Notes under the pieces: model-generated
Databases searched by the model: none
What the model was told of the DNA's origin: nothing
The model's input: the letters and a program-made list of their open reading frames with translations, nothing else
From: Piper betle
Taxonomy: Eukaryota; Streptophyta; Magnoliopsida; Piperales; Piperaceae
Length of the DNA: 64,000 bases
Direction of reading: 5' to 3'
Assembly (NCBI GenBank): GCA_033002965.1
Contig: JAURVB010006353.1
Span: 103,813 to 167,812, forward strand
Shown here: positions 12,400 to 25,480 of the stretch, piece after piece
Position numbering within the stretch: position 1 is the stretch's first letter
How the letters are laid out: every line of letters begins with the position of its first letter
Program-made: the position numbers and the translations under genes

Positions 12400-14726
12400 A
12401 TGCCGGGAGTTGTTGTGGACGGAAGGGATGTTGATGTGATGGCTAATGGAACGCTGAAAGATAATTCTTCTGTTAATAGGTCCCTAAATAGTCAACTGGA
12501 TTCACATAGCCCACAGAATGCTGCAGCTAACGTACCTGAGGTGGCTGGTGTAGATACTTCAATTGAGCAATTGTATGACAATGTGTGCGAAATGGAAAGT
12601 TCAGGTGATGGCTCACCGTCTAGGCTGAGCTTTGGTTCAGATGGCGAGGAATCACGAATTGATTCAGAACTTCGTCACCTTGTTGGTGGGGAGGCCAGAG
12701 AAAAAGAAATAATGGAAGAGGAATCTGACCGAGAGCAGGAAGTTCAGGAATCTGATTTTCATAAAGGGGAAGTTGGATCTAATGATGGGAAGCAGGGGAA
12801 AACGGAAAGGAGTCATTCTTCTTGGAGTATGTCAGTTTCTTCTGGTCAGTCCAAAAAGACACCTCATTTGCCATTGGGGTCTGATGGATCAGTCAAGCTG
12901 AGTCCAAAAACCAAAGGATCCAATGCAGGAATTTCTGTGGATCAGGAAGCTGGGGAGAGTACAAGAAAAATGCGCCCTGGTCTTATCTATCTCAAGAGGC
13001 ACAAGAATTTTACACTGGGAGGAGCATCTAAGCCTCTTATCAGGAATGGGAATCCATCGAAATTAGAGCTTGACAACCCTGATATGGGGCCTTATCTACT
13101 AAAGCAAGCTAGGGATTTGGTATCTTCAGGAGATAATCTTCAGAAAGCTTTAGATTTTGCTGTACGAGCGACTAAGTCTTTTGAAAAATTTCGTGACGGA
13201 AAGCCTCATTTGGACCTTGTCATGAGCCTGCACATGGTGGCAGCAATTCATTGCAGCCTTGGACAGTATGATCTGGCCATCCCAATTCTGGAGCGCTCTC
13301 TAGAAATTCCAATAGCAGAAGAAGGTCCTGAGCATGCCCTTGCAAAATTTTCTGGGTACATGCAACTGGGTGACACTTATGCAATGGTTGGTCAGCTTGA
13401 GAACTCTATACGGTGTTACACAATGGGGCTGGAAGTTCAGAGACAAGCTCTAGGAGAACCAGACTCGAGGGTTGCGAAAACTTGCCGGTATCTGGCTGAA
13501 GCTCATGTTCAAGCACTTCAATTCGATGAGGCCCAGCTAATATGCCAGATGGCTCTGAATATTCATAAAGAAAATTGTGGGACTGGATCTGTTGAGGAAG
13601 CTGCTGATAGGAGGCTCATGGGTTTAATTTGTGACATGAAGGGGGACTTTGAGGCCGCACTTGAGCATCTTGTTTTGGCTGGCATGGCTATGTCATCTAA
13701 TGGCCTGGAAAATGAGGTTGCACTGGTTGATTGTAGTATTGGGGACACTTACTTATCTTTGTCCAGGTATGATGAAGCTGTTTTTGCATACCAGAAGGCG
13801 CTTACAGCATTTAAGACCTCCAAGGGTGAGAACCATCCAAGTGTGGCCTCAGTTTTTGTTCGTCTAGCGGACTTGTATAAAAAGACAGGAAAATTGAGAG
13901 AGTCTAAGGAGTATTGTGAAAATGCTCTTCGTATCTATAGTAAGCCTGCTCCTGGAACATCAAAAGATGAAATTGCTTGTGGTTATACTGATATTTCAGC
14001 TATTTATGAATCTTTGGATGAGCCTGAACAGGCTCTTGGCTTGCTTCAGAAGGCACTTCAGATTTATGATGATGCTCCTGGTCAGCAAAGCACAATTGCA
14101 GGTATCGAGGCTCAGATGGGAGTAATGTATTATATGCTGGGGAATTATTCAGATTCATACATCTCCTTCAAAAATGCAATAACCAAGCTTCGAGCTAGTG
14201 GTGACCGAAAGTCTGGATTTTTTGGCATTGCACTGAACCAGATCGGCTTAGTTTGTGTTCAGAGATACGCAATAAACGAGGCTGCAGATCTGTTTGAAGA
14301 AGCTAGGAATGTTTTGGAACAAGAATATGGCCCTTATCACCCAGATACTCTAGGTGTATACAGCAATCTAGCTGGTACTTATGATGCAATGGGCAGGTAA
14401 GACATTATGTTTGTTGTACTGTGGATTATGTACATTTGTTAGACGTTTAGTTTCTTCTTTTTTATTTGTAGTTGTACAGGTTTGTTATTATCGTCCAACT
14501 TCTTTTCTCTCTTTTTCGGAGATAACATGCTTATTCCTTGTGGTTTATTAATGATTGTAGATTGGATGATGCGATTGAGATCTTAGAATATGTGGTTCGG
14601 ATAAGAGAGGAGAAGCTTGGAACGGCACATCCCGACGTGGATGATGAGAAAAGAAGGTTGGCTGTGCTATTAAAAGAGGCAGGCAGGGCCAGAAACGGAA
14701 AGGCAAAATCATTGGAAACTTTTTAG
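12400..14726 (+). CDS. kinesin light chain-related TPR protein (KLCR/CMU family)
   Basis: CDS join(12400..14396,14561..14726), 720 residues. The donor GCAG|GTAAG and acceptor TTGTAG|A split an Arg codon (residue 666). The first in-frame ATG after an upstream stop is used; residue 14 is a second possible start. Residues 1-225 are low-complexity and acidic/serine-rich, with a family block at about 55-97 (IEQLYDNVCEMES). Residues about 270-690 form roughly ten TPR helix pairs, for example near 318-351, 360-393, 443-476, 485-518, 528-561, 609-642 and 651-684. In Arabidopsis this family (KLCR1-3, also called CMU) binds cortical microtubules and holds them in place during cellulose synthesis, and links IQD scaffolds and calmodulin to microtubules. 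That role is family knowledge; this protein is assigned by similarity. Length and domain order are normal and there is no frame break, so it looks functional. It is the only intact host gene in the window. Confidence 0.93.
14397..14560 (+). other. KLCR coding intron (164 bp)
   Basis: GTAAGA at the 5' end and TTGTAG at the 3' end, T-rich between, with stops in the open frame. Splicing restores the TPR reading frame (residues before: DAMGR; after: LDDAIEIL). The position is a phase-2 intron. Confidence 0.9.
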
Positions 14727-15070
14727 ACCCAAAAAATGCAACTACACCTATTGTCAGCTAAGAGGTGACTGGAGTTCATGTTCAATTTCAACGTCAACGC
14801 AGATGCCCTTTGATCATGTTTGTACAGTGGCTTATTGTTTTGCCAAAACAGAATATAGGTTGTGGCTGGTACACGTTGGGGGTGGCCATTTTTTGCCGTT
14901 AGCAACTATTTGTTCTTTATAATTGTTGGTTTACATGTACTATGCTGTTTCTTTATTCCCTGTATTGTTCACAATTGTGAAAGGCATAAAGCTGCCAGCA
15001 AGTCTGGTATTGATTGTGCTGTTCTGCTTCTCCTAATTGGTTGGATGATGCTAATATAAACTTACTATTC
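14727..15070 (+). other. 3' untranslated region of the KLCR gene (approximate)
   Basis: Non-coding, T-rich DNA after the stop codon. A loose poly(A)-signal-like AATATAAA occurs at about 15053-15060, so the end near 15070-15090 is a guess. Confidence 0.4.
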
Positions 15071-15650
15071 ATTTATAAGATCCATAATTGGAAGGAGTAT
15101 ATGAATGCTGTTGCTTGTGTTTCTGGAAATGATGGAAGCCATCTTTCTCAAATATGATATAAGAGCTTTATCATAATATAAGAGTTTTATTAACTGTTCC
15201 CCTTTTTTCAGATCTGGCAAGGCCACCATGTTTTTTCTTTTGTTGTGCGTGTGTGCTGGCAAGGGGTGAATACAGGCTGTGGTTTGTGGTCCAGCCACGT
15301 AAATGATAAGGTTGGACTGGTCCGTGCTTCTTATGCTGATCTAGACCCTACCTTTATCATCTTTTTTCTTTGTTTTTTTAATCACCAAATCAAATACCTG
15401 GTGACAATCAGCTGTCTGTGACGGTGGCAAGCTACTATGTTATCCGAAAGCAACAATTGCTATGCAATTCGAAAGTAACATATCCGAGACTCTTGTTCTG
15501 TAATATTGCCTTCTGGTCTAAATGCTGTCTACAGATCGAATTTTTAAGCAGCTTTTTTAGTAGTGGGAGTTTGGATTGGAGAATACTACATCAGGCTTAA
15601 TATTGGTCCTAAAAATACAAATTCTGATTATTATTTGATCAGTTTATATA
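15071..15650. other. downstream intergenic DNA, nothing recognised
   Basis: No gene, terminal repeat or TSD is seen. The 60-codon frame at 15418-15600 has no recognisable motif. Confidence 0.5.
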
Positions 15651-15654
15651 AGGT

Positions 15655-16101
15655 GAGTGGAATATACGATTTCCCAATTATTATATAAGTTAATTGGTTA
15701 TGCATTCAATACATACCGATCTAATATATGAGGGAAGATAATACTTATAATATTTAATTTGTTTAATCATTCTTGAAGAAATAATTAGACCCATTAGATT
15801 TGGGCTGTTATAAAAAATATTAGAGCTAATCTTGAACCATGTTAGATGATGAAAGTCTATCTAGATATAGATTAGTAAGCTTATGAATTACAAAAAAATA
15901 TTTTGAGGATAAAATTTTTTTAAGGTAGGTAGAATATAAATTCTTTCACAATTAGTTAGTCTAGTTAGTCTTTACATCTAATACTTAACAATATAAAATC
16001 TAATATATTAGTGAGGATTTGCTTGATTTTCAAGTTGCTTAACCACTTCAGGAAAAATGACTAAGCCTATTATTTTGTATTATTTGAGCTAAATTATTAT
16101 A
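15655..16101 (+). mobile_element. miniature LTR element relic (about 160-bp LTRs, about 125-bp internal part)
   Basis: A PBS-like stretch AAATATTAGAGC at 15815-15826 (decayed TGGTATCAGAGC) follows an LTR-like end GGGCTGTTATA at 15812. At 15901-15938 a decayed 'TTTTGAGGATAAAATTTT' stretch plus purine tract is the usual Ty3/gypsy 3' end. It is followed by a second LTR-like unit ending near 16101. The second unit's block order (CATCTAATACTT, GTGAGGAT, CTTAACCA, TAAGCC, ATTATTATA) matches both 155-bp units at 27620-27934. No TSD could be fixed. I infer a deletion derivative of a gypsy element. Confidence 0.5.
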
Positions 16102-16549
16102 AAAAACACATAAATGCACTTATTTTTCTAATTCATCTCGCGTCAATTGTGAATGATTAAGATGTTTGGTTGCCCATTGTTTATACAGTAGAGAATGGAC
16201 TCATCACCAAAGAACTAGAGTGGAAGCAAAGGTAGTTGGTTGACACCAAAACCCGTCATTTGGTGGAGCATTGATTTGTTTCATTTAGCTAACTATGAGA
16301 TGTTTGAAATAAGGTAAAAATAAATAAATAAATAAGATTTACTACATGCCGACATTTATTACACAAAATGAATTTAATCTAAAAAAACAACCTGAATTGC
16401 TTTGTCCCATAGAGTGGCAAGGGGATATCCCATTTGGATGGAGGTTGAGAGCTCAATTTTCACTTAGTTTTAATAGCTTCTTAGGAGAATTACTTTAATT
16501 TTTCCGAAAAAATTAGCATTTTTAATTTTCAAACGTGACACTATGATTA
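16102..16549. other. AT-rich DNA, nothing recognised
   Basis: No gene or repeat boundary is seen between the miniature element and the LTR that starts at 16550. Confidence 0.5.
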
Positions 16550-19500
16550 TGTAACACCCTAATTCAGTTTGAAGGGATAGACCAAATCATGATATTATAA
16601 TTTGGAAACTACTCGTTGGGCTATCTTGTATAGACTTTACGAAAGTAGATCCCAACCCTCTGTAGAAGTTTAAGACGGATATAAGGCTTAGTTTTCATAA
16701 AATGCATGCAGAGTTCATACTACAAAGACAGATCTTAAACTTAAAAAATCCTATATTAACACCCCTAACAATAATAGAGGCAAAACCTCTCCTACGACTA
16801 TGAACAATGATTTTAAAAATATGATGATTACTCCTAACTATAGAAGAAATACACCCTGCTACAGTTTTAGGATTGCTTGCTCTAGCGTACATCATATTCT
16901 TACTATTTAGTTCAATGATTGACTTATTTCTTATTAGTTACATAAAGATAATACAAGTATTTAAACAAGGGTCGTAGTTATCTATTCCACATACCTTACG
17001 CGAGCAATAATTGAAGTGTTAAAGAAATTACACAACATCATTGCATATCAAGGCATCTAATATCCAGAATTCATGTGGGTCATCAACTAGGGTGAACAAT
17101 AAACTCCTCCACTCATGTTACTCTAACACACAAACAGCTTTATCCAAATACGTTTTGTGTACCTGACTTGGCTCCAGTCATGTTCCATGACTTCGGGGCT
17201 TGTATATTTTGTAGACAATGGTTAACCTTGCCCCAAAGTATTGCAGCTCCACAATAATAATATAATAATATACCGATAAAACATGCTTAGCACAACCATT
17301 GTGACATACATCCGAATTATACAAGGTTCACATAGTTAGGGCACATGCCCGTCATATAGTCATCTACAAAATGCATAGTCCAACAAAAAACATAACATAG
17401 GGCCCCCGCCACCACTGCCACTAAACTGCCTAATCCATGCACCTTGGCCAGCCAACACTGGGGAACCTCACCTACATATAATAAAAAACCACGTCAGTAA
17501 TCAAATAATTTTGATTATCGATTAGAATAACTATCAGTAAACTAACAAACTGACAAATGAGTATTTCATTACCTACAGGAACTTAAGACACTTCAGAGTT
17601 GGGTCACACTGGGCGGTAAGCAAACAAACTTAAACAAGCGTCAACACACATGCATGACTAATATTTATATTCATACAAACAATACTTACACCCTCACATC
17701 TCTATATTGTACTCCCACGGTACTCAAGTGACAAAATGAACGGTTAAGTTAGTACCATGAATTCCAAAAATGTGTTATGTTATACAATACCTTCCTACTA
17801 CACACTACCTTAGGATTTGAAGGAGTATTAATATGGCCCATACATAGTGTATGCACGCTTACTTGTAAAAACCATAAATATTTATGCATATAGGCTTGAG
17901 AGAGGATTTAATACTTAGTTGCTAGATATTATCTTTTGAAAACCATTAAGAGGTCTTAATCTTAATGTTTTATTAAACAAGTGTAAAACACAACTAAATG
18001 GCCCGATATCAGAGGGATCCAATAAAACACTCCTGATGTCATCTTATATCTAAAATGTGGTTAAACTCAACACACAAGAAGTTAAGTAGAGATGAAGTAA
18101 AGAGAGAGACTTATGGACCTAGATTAGTAGAGTTGTGTATTCTAGTCGATGAGCTCATCCATAATACCTAGTACGGAGATGGAACCGAATAAGAATCAGA
18201 TCACACTGGCACGTAAAATGAGGCAAAGCCTCCACACAAGCACAATACTTAAACATCATTTAATTATCTTAATTAGGTCTTAAGTGAAGTGTTAAAGTTT
18301 ATTAGGTGACTTAATTAAGATTTTAGTTTCACATTCACTTAGTGGATTTTAATCAATTATAAGGTTTTAATTGAATGGGCTTACCAAACAATTTTTCGAA
18401 CAGGCCAAACAATGTCCAAATGGATTGAAATTTGGATGGGTAGGTCCTTACACTCTAAGCTTGATACTTAAATTCCACCATAGTTGGCCCATGGACCAAT
18501 CAAGGGGATAAGATCTATTAAGTTCACAGCCCTAAGTTGTTGGACTAGTGTTCCTAGGCTGTGCACCAATTTTGTAAATGTTAGTTCATTGGTTAGATGA
18601 CACCAAATGGGCTTGGGTTAGTGGGCCTGGTTAGCTAACACATTGAGCTTGATCCTAGTAAATGTTTTGTCTAATTTATTTCGTAAATGGGTTCAAGTGG
18701 ATTTTACAAGTTGGGTCACTGGATGGGCTATTTCTAAAGCTATCTGGACCCTAACAATTTGGAAATCCACAAATAAAATTGGGAACCTACCCAAATGACC
18801 CCAAATTTTGTTACAGTGGTGCTGAAACATAGGGTAATATGTGAACCAAGTTTCACTCAAATCCAACACCGTAACACCGTTAGCCTATTTTAAGGTAATT
18901 TACAACTAGAGTGAAAAAAACTAGGGTTTTCACCCTCCATTTTTATAGTATCCGGGTAAATACCTCTAAAACATACCTAGATGATTTTTACCCATTCCTA
19001 AAATTTATATATTTAAATCAGATACTTATTGGAGCATCATATATTTTATAAGATTTTATTAGCTTAAAATTGGAGGTGTAACATATAACACAATCACAGA
19101 TCATGCTTATTGTCATAAACAACATAGTAAACATAAGGCATACTTATGATTGATATTCAGGATTATTTAGCAGTTAGATAAGGCTTAAAATTTTACCAAG
19201 AATTTCAAACATCACCAAGAACAAAATGGTAGGCTGTACATCAACAGATACTACAAGGTCATAGAGTAAAAATTAGAGAAAGGGGCACTTATGTCACTAT
19301 AACGGTGAAAGTTAACACCTTTCCTTAATTTTTACCCTTATACATGTACATTATTGGGCATGAAAAGTAAAACACCCAACAAAAAAGTTGTATATCTATA
19401 TGTTATGAGTGTAAAAAAGATGAATTGTGCAAATATAATTTCCGAGTGTCAAGTTATGATTTTTATACCAAAATAGTGTAGATTAGTGACTTACGTGCAT

Positions 19501-20296
19501 TATAAAAGAATATCTATTTAGTTTTTGGCCAAATAAGATACAAGAGTACTAAAAATTCTCCTAACAGGAAGATCTACTTGAAAAAAATGTCATAAAAATA
19601 AAATAGCATAAAATTACAAGTGATATACATCAAACAACGAGCAATAGAGACAGAGCAAACCTAAAACTAACGAGGGAAGACCATGGGAAGGTCTTTTAAG
19701 GCATCCAACTTCAAAACCTACCACCACAGGAGGTTATAAATGTCGAGGATGGTGATTGGAGCTCCAAGGAGGAAGAAGAAGGAGAAGGAGAAGAGAATAA
19801 GCTTGTTGGAGTTGAGGAGGGAAGAAGAAATGGTGAGAAGGTGAGGGAAATGATGGGTTTTATAGAAAAAAGGGCAGTTGGCTTGGTGATGTCATAGGTA
19901 TGGGTGTCATACCTAAAAATATATGGTTGGATTAGATAAAAAGATATGAGTTAGGTTGGTGATGTCATAGGTATGAGTATCATAACTAAAGAGGTATGGG
20001 TTGTATAAAGAGGTATGGGTTGGAATAGTGATGTCATAGGTATAAATGCCATACCTAAAGAAGCATAGATGGATTAGATAAAGAGATATAAGTTGGGTTA
20101 GCTAAAGAGATATCGGTTGGGTTATTACAAAACTCAAAAACTTAGGGTTTTACTGTAAAATGATCGACCAACCTTGGGAATCGCATTGTAGGTTCCAAAG
20201 GGCGGTTAGAACGGTCTAAAAGGTTATCAAACACTCGCTAAGCGCAAAAAAGACATGCGAGGTCTAAAACCCTATTTTTTGGTTAGGGTTTTACAC
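16550..20296 (-). repeat. long LTR, family B copy 1
   Basis: On the + strand it begins TGTAACACCCTAA (inverted LTR end) and ends near GGGTTTTACA (inverted LTR start, 20286-20295). The half near 16550-18100 matches, inverted, 22300-23324: the 'GGGCGGTAAGCAAAC' block at 17612, the 'ACTCCCACGGTACT' block at 17711, and the 'CAGAGGGATCC' block at 18010. The half near 20296 is specific to this copy. Flanks GATTA (16545-16549) and GATTT (20297-20301) give only an imperfect TSD, so the right edge may be off by a few bases. No coding region; probably a solo LTR. Confidence 0.65.
19880..20120 (-). repeat. three tandem copies of an about 80-bp unit in family B copy 1
   Basis: A unit beginning GTGATGTCATAGGTATG occurs at about 19889, 19960 and 20028, each followed by an inverted CATACCTAA-like block and a GGTTGGATTAGATAAAGAGATAT-like block. 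Each unit holds TGATGTCA, one transition away from the palindromic bZIP site TGACGTCA. The array is in the upstream (U3) part of the minus-strand LTR, where enhancers usually sit. Confidence 0.7.
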
Positions 20297-23200
20297 GATT
20301 TTAGTTTTGTCCAGCTCGAGCAATCTCGAGTCGGTTTAAACAAACTCTAGCCAAAACAATTTTAAGAATATAAGTATGGGGCCTAGATGGCTATATGAGC
20401 ATGTTATGGAGGCTGAGTATGCCCAACATGCATATGATAGTTTTAGTTTTGATATAATAGAGCATGAGTTATGAATGTATATACGAGGTATATATATGAT
20501 TTTTATGAGTTAGCTAGGATTTTAAGCCTAGTTCTATGTCGTTGCAGCGTTTAGTATTTGTTTGAGATTGTTTGGGTATTTCATTTACAGACAGTATATG
20601 AATTTTGAATTATTAGATATTGCCCCTATGAGCCCAGCTTGATCGAGATCAGGGTTCGAGGCCTATTTAGTCTTTCTGCCTTGATTCCCACCTATAGAGT
20701 TACTTTTAAGATTCGAGTTAGTTTTGACTTTGGACGGTTTCGATCTGAGCTTTTCCATCCATATGTATATTGCCCATACATATAGGTAGGCCCTACTAGG
20801 CTATAAGTTGTCGATGTTTGGATCGTGCCACGTGGCATGATCTGAGCCATCCAAAACTTTAAATTCATGCAAGGATTTGCAGCTATTTTTACTCCCATTT
20901 TTGGAGTTATTCACTCTTAGTGCCACCGCCACTTCAGCTCGTCGCCGGTGACTCTCTGTCTCTCCTCCAGCCACATCATCGTTACGGCCGTGACCATCTT
21001 ATGGCCGGCTACCAGTCTGTACCCACCATAGCCATTGGAGCCACTGCAGTAGCCATTGGCGACAATATTTTTAGTGTTGTTTTTCGCCACCGCCACCACC
21101 CTTTCGGGCCATTTTTTGGCAACGACAAGCTACCTTCAGCTGATCCGACCACCGACACATCTTCATCTTCCCAAGATCTACATTTCAAGGCCACCCACGA
21201 CCATTGTAGAGGCCACGATCGTCGCCGGCGGTGTTGCTGCACCCGGCTGTAATCTACCCCCTTTCTTGCTATTTTTTGGCCAGCCAGTGGTTGGACTCCG
21301 CCGATCATCACCACTACCAGTTCCACCTTGACGTCCCCTGCCGGTCCCGATCAGCGAAGACCCCAGTTGCGCCGCCATCAACGTTTTTCGGTGACGGAGA
21401 CTGCCGCCCCTCCACCTGATCTGTTTACCTGCATCAAGTTATCTTGCCTGCGCTGCGTTTGCGTCTGTCTACCCGATCTTGTTCACCAGCTCGTCAGCCT
21501 GTGTCTGAATCTTCCAGCTCCATGTCATGTCCACTCAGTCAACCCAGCTCATCTTTGTGTTAACTTAGACTGAGTTGGTTTAGTACGATTCAGTTTTGTT
21601 TAACTTGGTTCGGTCTGGTTTAACTCATTTTTTAACTGTTTTTCTCCGTTTTTGCACCATTTTCGGTAATTCAAGAACAACTATGTTAGTTATAATGCAT
21701 ATTCACATGATTTAACATGATTGGATGTTATAATTATTTTTATTTACTTATTCATTATTATTTATTTATTTTATTTATATGTTTATCATATACGATGAAT
21801 GTTTACATGATTATTTGTTGTTATTAATATTATATTTACTTATGAATATTAGTCATATTATGTTTCCTAAATTGTATACATTTATTTATTTATTCGTTAT
21901 TTGTATTTTATTATTTATTTGTATTTAATTATGTATTCTTGTGTTGTATGAATATGATATTATTAATTTTCATGATTAATGGGTATTAACTACTTGTTTA
22001 TTTATTTATTTATTAAATTATTATATATATGTGTTTACTAACACAAATGTATATGATATTTACTCGTGTTTAACTGTGTATTTATATAGTATAATTATTT
22101 TATTCTTTTATTATTAGAGTATTATTTATGCTCATGTATTTATTATTTATCTAAATATCTATGAGTGAATTCCTTGTTTATGTATTTATTATTTATTATT
22201 ATTATTTCTCAATTTGCGTGTCAGGTGTTTAGTTGTAGCTTTGTTAGCATTGTTTTCGTTATTAGGATATATTGATGTTATGAGCACACAGCACGAGCAT
22301 GCATTATATATGGATGTTAATATTTTACTCCTTAATGGGTTCCGATGTGGGTTTTGGAGTTCGAGCTCACCGTAGATGTGTAGATATACTTAGAGCTTAG
22401 ACCATAGGTCCGTAGGAATCTCCCTCTCTACTTGACTCCTTACATGCCGAGTTTAATCTTGTTTTATACATAGGATGACATGGGCAACGTTTTATGCATC
22501 CCTCTGATGTCGGGCAATTTAGTTGTGTTTTCTACCCATGTTTAATAAAACTAAAAGGATGAGATCCCTTGTTGGTTTTCGAACTGAAGCTCAAAAAATA
22601 TATGATACAAGCCTCTTTCCTAAGCCTATTATATAAGTATGTGCATCTTTACGAATTTCATGAATAAGAAAGTGACCGGTATGGAGATATATATGAATCG
22701 TACTAGTACTCCTTCAAACTATGAGGTAATGCGGTGTATGGTGGTATTGCGTAATACAATATATTTCTGAAAATTGTGGTACTAACTTAACTGTTCTTTT
22801 TGCCACTAAAGGACCGTGGTAGGTGATATAGAAGGTGTGAGGGCATAAGCGTTGTATGTGTGTATGAATACGATTATGAGCCATGCATACAAGCTAGTAA
22901 TTGTTTAAGTATGTTTGCTTATCGCCCAGTGTGAGGCAATCTTGAAGTTTTATAAGTTTTCGTGGGTAATGTATTACCCATTTGTTAGATTGTATTAATT
23001 ATTTTTTGGACTAGTAACATTCGTTATTGACAGTTTTCAAATAATATATGTAGGTCATGGAAATCCTGAGTCGACTTTAGTGGGAGGATAGATAAACTCT
23101 ACACACACTTGGGCTCAACACAGTTATTTACGTTTTTACTTTTATTTACATTTGATGTGTTTTGACAGGTATTTAATAATGTCTTCTATTCTCATGATAC

Positions 23201-23324
23201 CAAGTGAGTTATTTTGATCTATTTTATCGATCGAATCGTATCGACCGACAACTTTAAACATGACTCACCTCGATTGCAACATTTCTGATTCGGTTCTTAA
23301 GTGAACTGAAATCAGGGTGTTGCA
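20297..23324 (+). repeat. long LTR, family B copy 3
   Basis: It ends GGGTGTTGCA at 23324, and its 22300-23324 part matches family B copies 1 and 2 in inverted orientation. It has a GC-rich block at 20890-21560 and an AT-rich block at 21690-22240, both mirrored in copy 2 at about 47940-48950 and 47340-47940. The 5' part (20311-20500) resembles 61137-61280. The start could be as early as about 20261, where TCTAAAACCC is preceded by CGAGG, a near match to CAAGG after 23324. No PBS follows, so it looks like a solo LTR. Reading frames at 20900-21570 come from base composition and show no domain. Confidence 0.6.
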
Positions 23325-25480
23325 CAAGGGACATGGTCCTAACATCTATAATTATATATAACTTGACTGGACTAAACATGAAAAGACTAGACTTGCAACA
23401 TCCAAACATGCATACCAAGCGTTGATGGAGGCTACAGTCGGAAAAATTTACACCATACCATACACAAACCATGCCAAAAAGGGCCGGACCCTACTAATCC
23501 GATTCAAGTAGCAACCAAACTGACAATAAAACCCTTGGGTGGATGGCCCGGGTTTTGGAGATTATAAATGCGAAAGTTTATAAATAGGGGCAAATCCCTA
23601 GGTCTGGTCTCAAGATGATACAATTCTTTAGATGTAATCGTTGTATAATCTTCTTCCTTAGGCATGGTAAATACAAAAAGGTGGGCAATATTACCCTTTG
23701 TACTTTAAAAAATAAGTTGATAATACAAGATTAATGTGAAGGTGTGAGTCATTCGCTCACACCCTTCATAAATAATGTTTGGTTGTCAGTCTCTCACTTA
23801 CAACCATCATTGAATAATGTCTAGTTGTTCGACTCTCACTGAAATCCCTCATTATATACTATTTCCCTTGACCGTATTTTTCTCAGCCGCCCTTCTCTAT
23901 CCGCCTCTTCCCTTTCCATTTCAGAATTTAGGAAAAGAGGACCGGAAGCAGCTACTCCTTTCCAACAGGGGTGAAAGTGGAAGTGAAGGAGATGCCGAAA
24001 GGGCACAAGTTTCAGTCGAGAGTGAGGGGCATTTTCGCTTAAAGAAAAAATGCAATTGCAAATTAAAAGCAAAGCTGAAGCTTGTGGAGAGAAGGTCAAT
24101 ATGAAAAAGTAGTTAGAAGGCCTAAGCTAGGCTTGGCGATGGACAATGCAATTACAACTCTCTGGAATGTGAGGGGTGGATATTAACTCTCTACCAAGAA
24201 TTTTGTTGTGCTTCCTTTATTATGGTTTATGCTTCCATGGTGTTTTAAACACATTTAAAATGATATTTGTCTAAGAGTTGAACTATGTTAGATTAGTTTG
24301 TCTAAGTTTTTTATGGTTTTAAAATTTTATTGTCGAAGTAAAATATTTTTATTAAATAAAAATAGTGAAAAAAGGTTATTGCCCAAGGAAAAAAGAGAAG
24401 TTTGTCGGTTACACTTGAAGCAATAGTCATGTTTAGGCAATCGCATCGTGGCCGAGTTCTTTCATACAATCGACTTGGAGAGGAATCCTAACTAGGATTC
24501 CTCCAACGAGTCTATCCTTTTATTTTCCTTGTCAAGGGAAGAACTATTTTATTTATCTAAATATAATTTTTTGAAATACTAACATATTAGTATGTTGATA
24601 CATATGTACAAGGCATACTTTTTTAAAATAACCCAAGTCAAGAATCCTACTACGAGGAGAGAAATTTTCCACTCTTTTATAAAAGATATTAATTTAGTAT
24701 AGGATGAAGAACATACATGTTGTGATTGTTATGAGAGAAGATTATTTTACAATGTTAAGATTATTTTATAATATATTGACAATGTAAACATTTGAGCTGT
24801 TAAAGGAATTAACAAGCCACATGAATATTGTAAGCAGGAAATAAAACATAATAATGTATTATCAATTCATGGGTAGTATGTATTAGTTTCAAACCCAAGT
24901 TCAAATGACTGTATTCACACAATCTTCTTTTTATTTTAAGATGAGCCATATATACATTTGCTACAACTCAGATAGGTTATATGAGCTACACTTTTGTTTA
25001 GAGCAAATTAGTAGGTCTCACTACTCAAAATTGACTTAGATAAACATGTATTTGTTTTCAACTCAATGTAATACTTTTAACCCTTTCATCTCAATTATCA
25101 AAGTAATTGTTATAAAAATTAATTTCTAACTATCTTTAAATTAATATATTTTAAAAAAAAGTAGGTCATTTTGATGTCAAAAAAACCAACATCCTACTTA
25201 TGAGTTCTACTTTTCATACATGTAAACCTCATTATGTGGGATCCCTTAAAAGTTGTTCAAATTAGAGGTGTAGTTTATATAAGTTATATAAAGTATAACT
25301 CACCTTAATTTTTCCCTTAAAAGATTTGTACAAGTAATTTTACGTAATGGAATAAACTATTAGTGAATTATTTTTATTCTTTTACTAATTTCTTCCTCTT
25401 GAAGCTTGAGATGCATGGCCCAAGATTCATCTTTATTGAGACGCATATGTTATTAATAATGACACAAGAACAAGGATATG
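23325..25480. other. repeat-poor to AT-rich region, no gene recognised
   Basis: No LTR terminus or gene is supported. A short inverted repeat at about 23738-23768 (GAAGGTGTGAG...CTCACACCCTTC) could form a hairpin. The CT-rich stretch at 23870-23940 resembles LTR leaders but lacks boundaries. Confidence 0.45.

Noticed and set aside
12213..12434. 73-codon frame overlapping the KLCR start
   Set aside because: It lies mostly in the predicted leader intron and overlaps the real CDS out of frame.
13563..14125. Antisense and out-of-frame frames inside the KLCR exon
   Set aside because: Shadows of the TPR coding sequence.
20917..21573. Cluster of GC-rich frames on both strands, with similar ones at 48130-48931
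   Set aside because: They fall in the GC-rich leader part of family B LTRs, are mutually overlapping, and show no known domain.
23738..23768. Hairpin considered as a microRNA precursor or MITE
   Set aside because: The stem is only about 11 bp with a bulge, too short for a plant microRNA precursor, and no TSD or longer inverted arms are seen.
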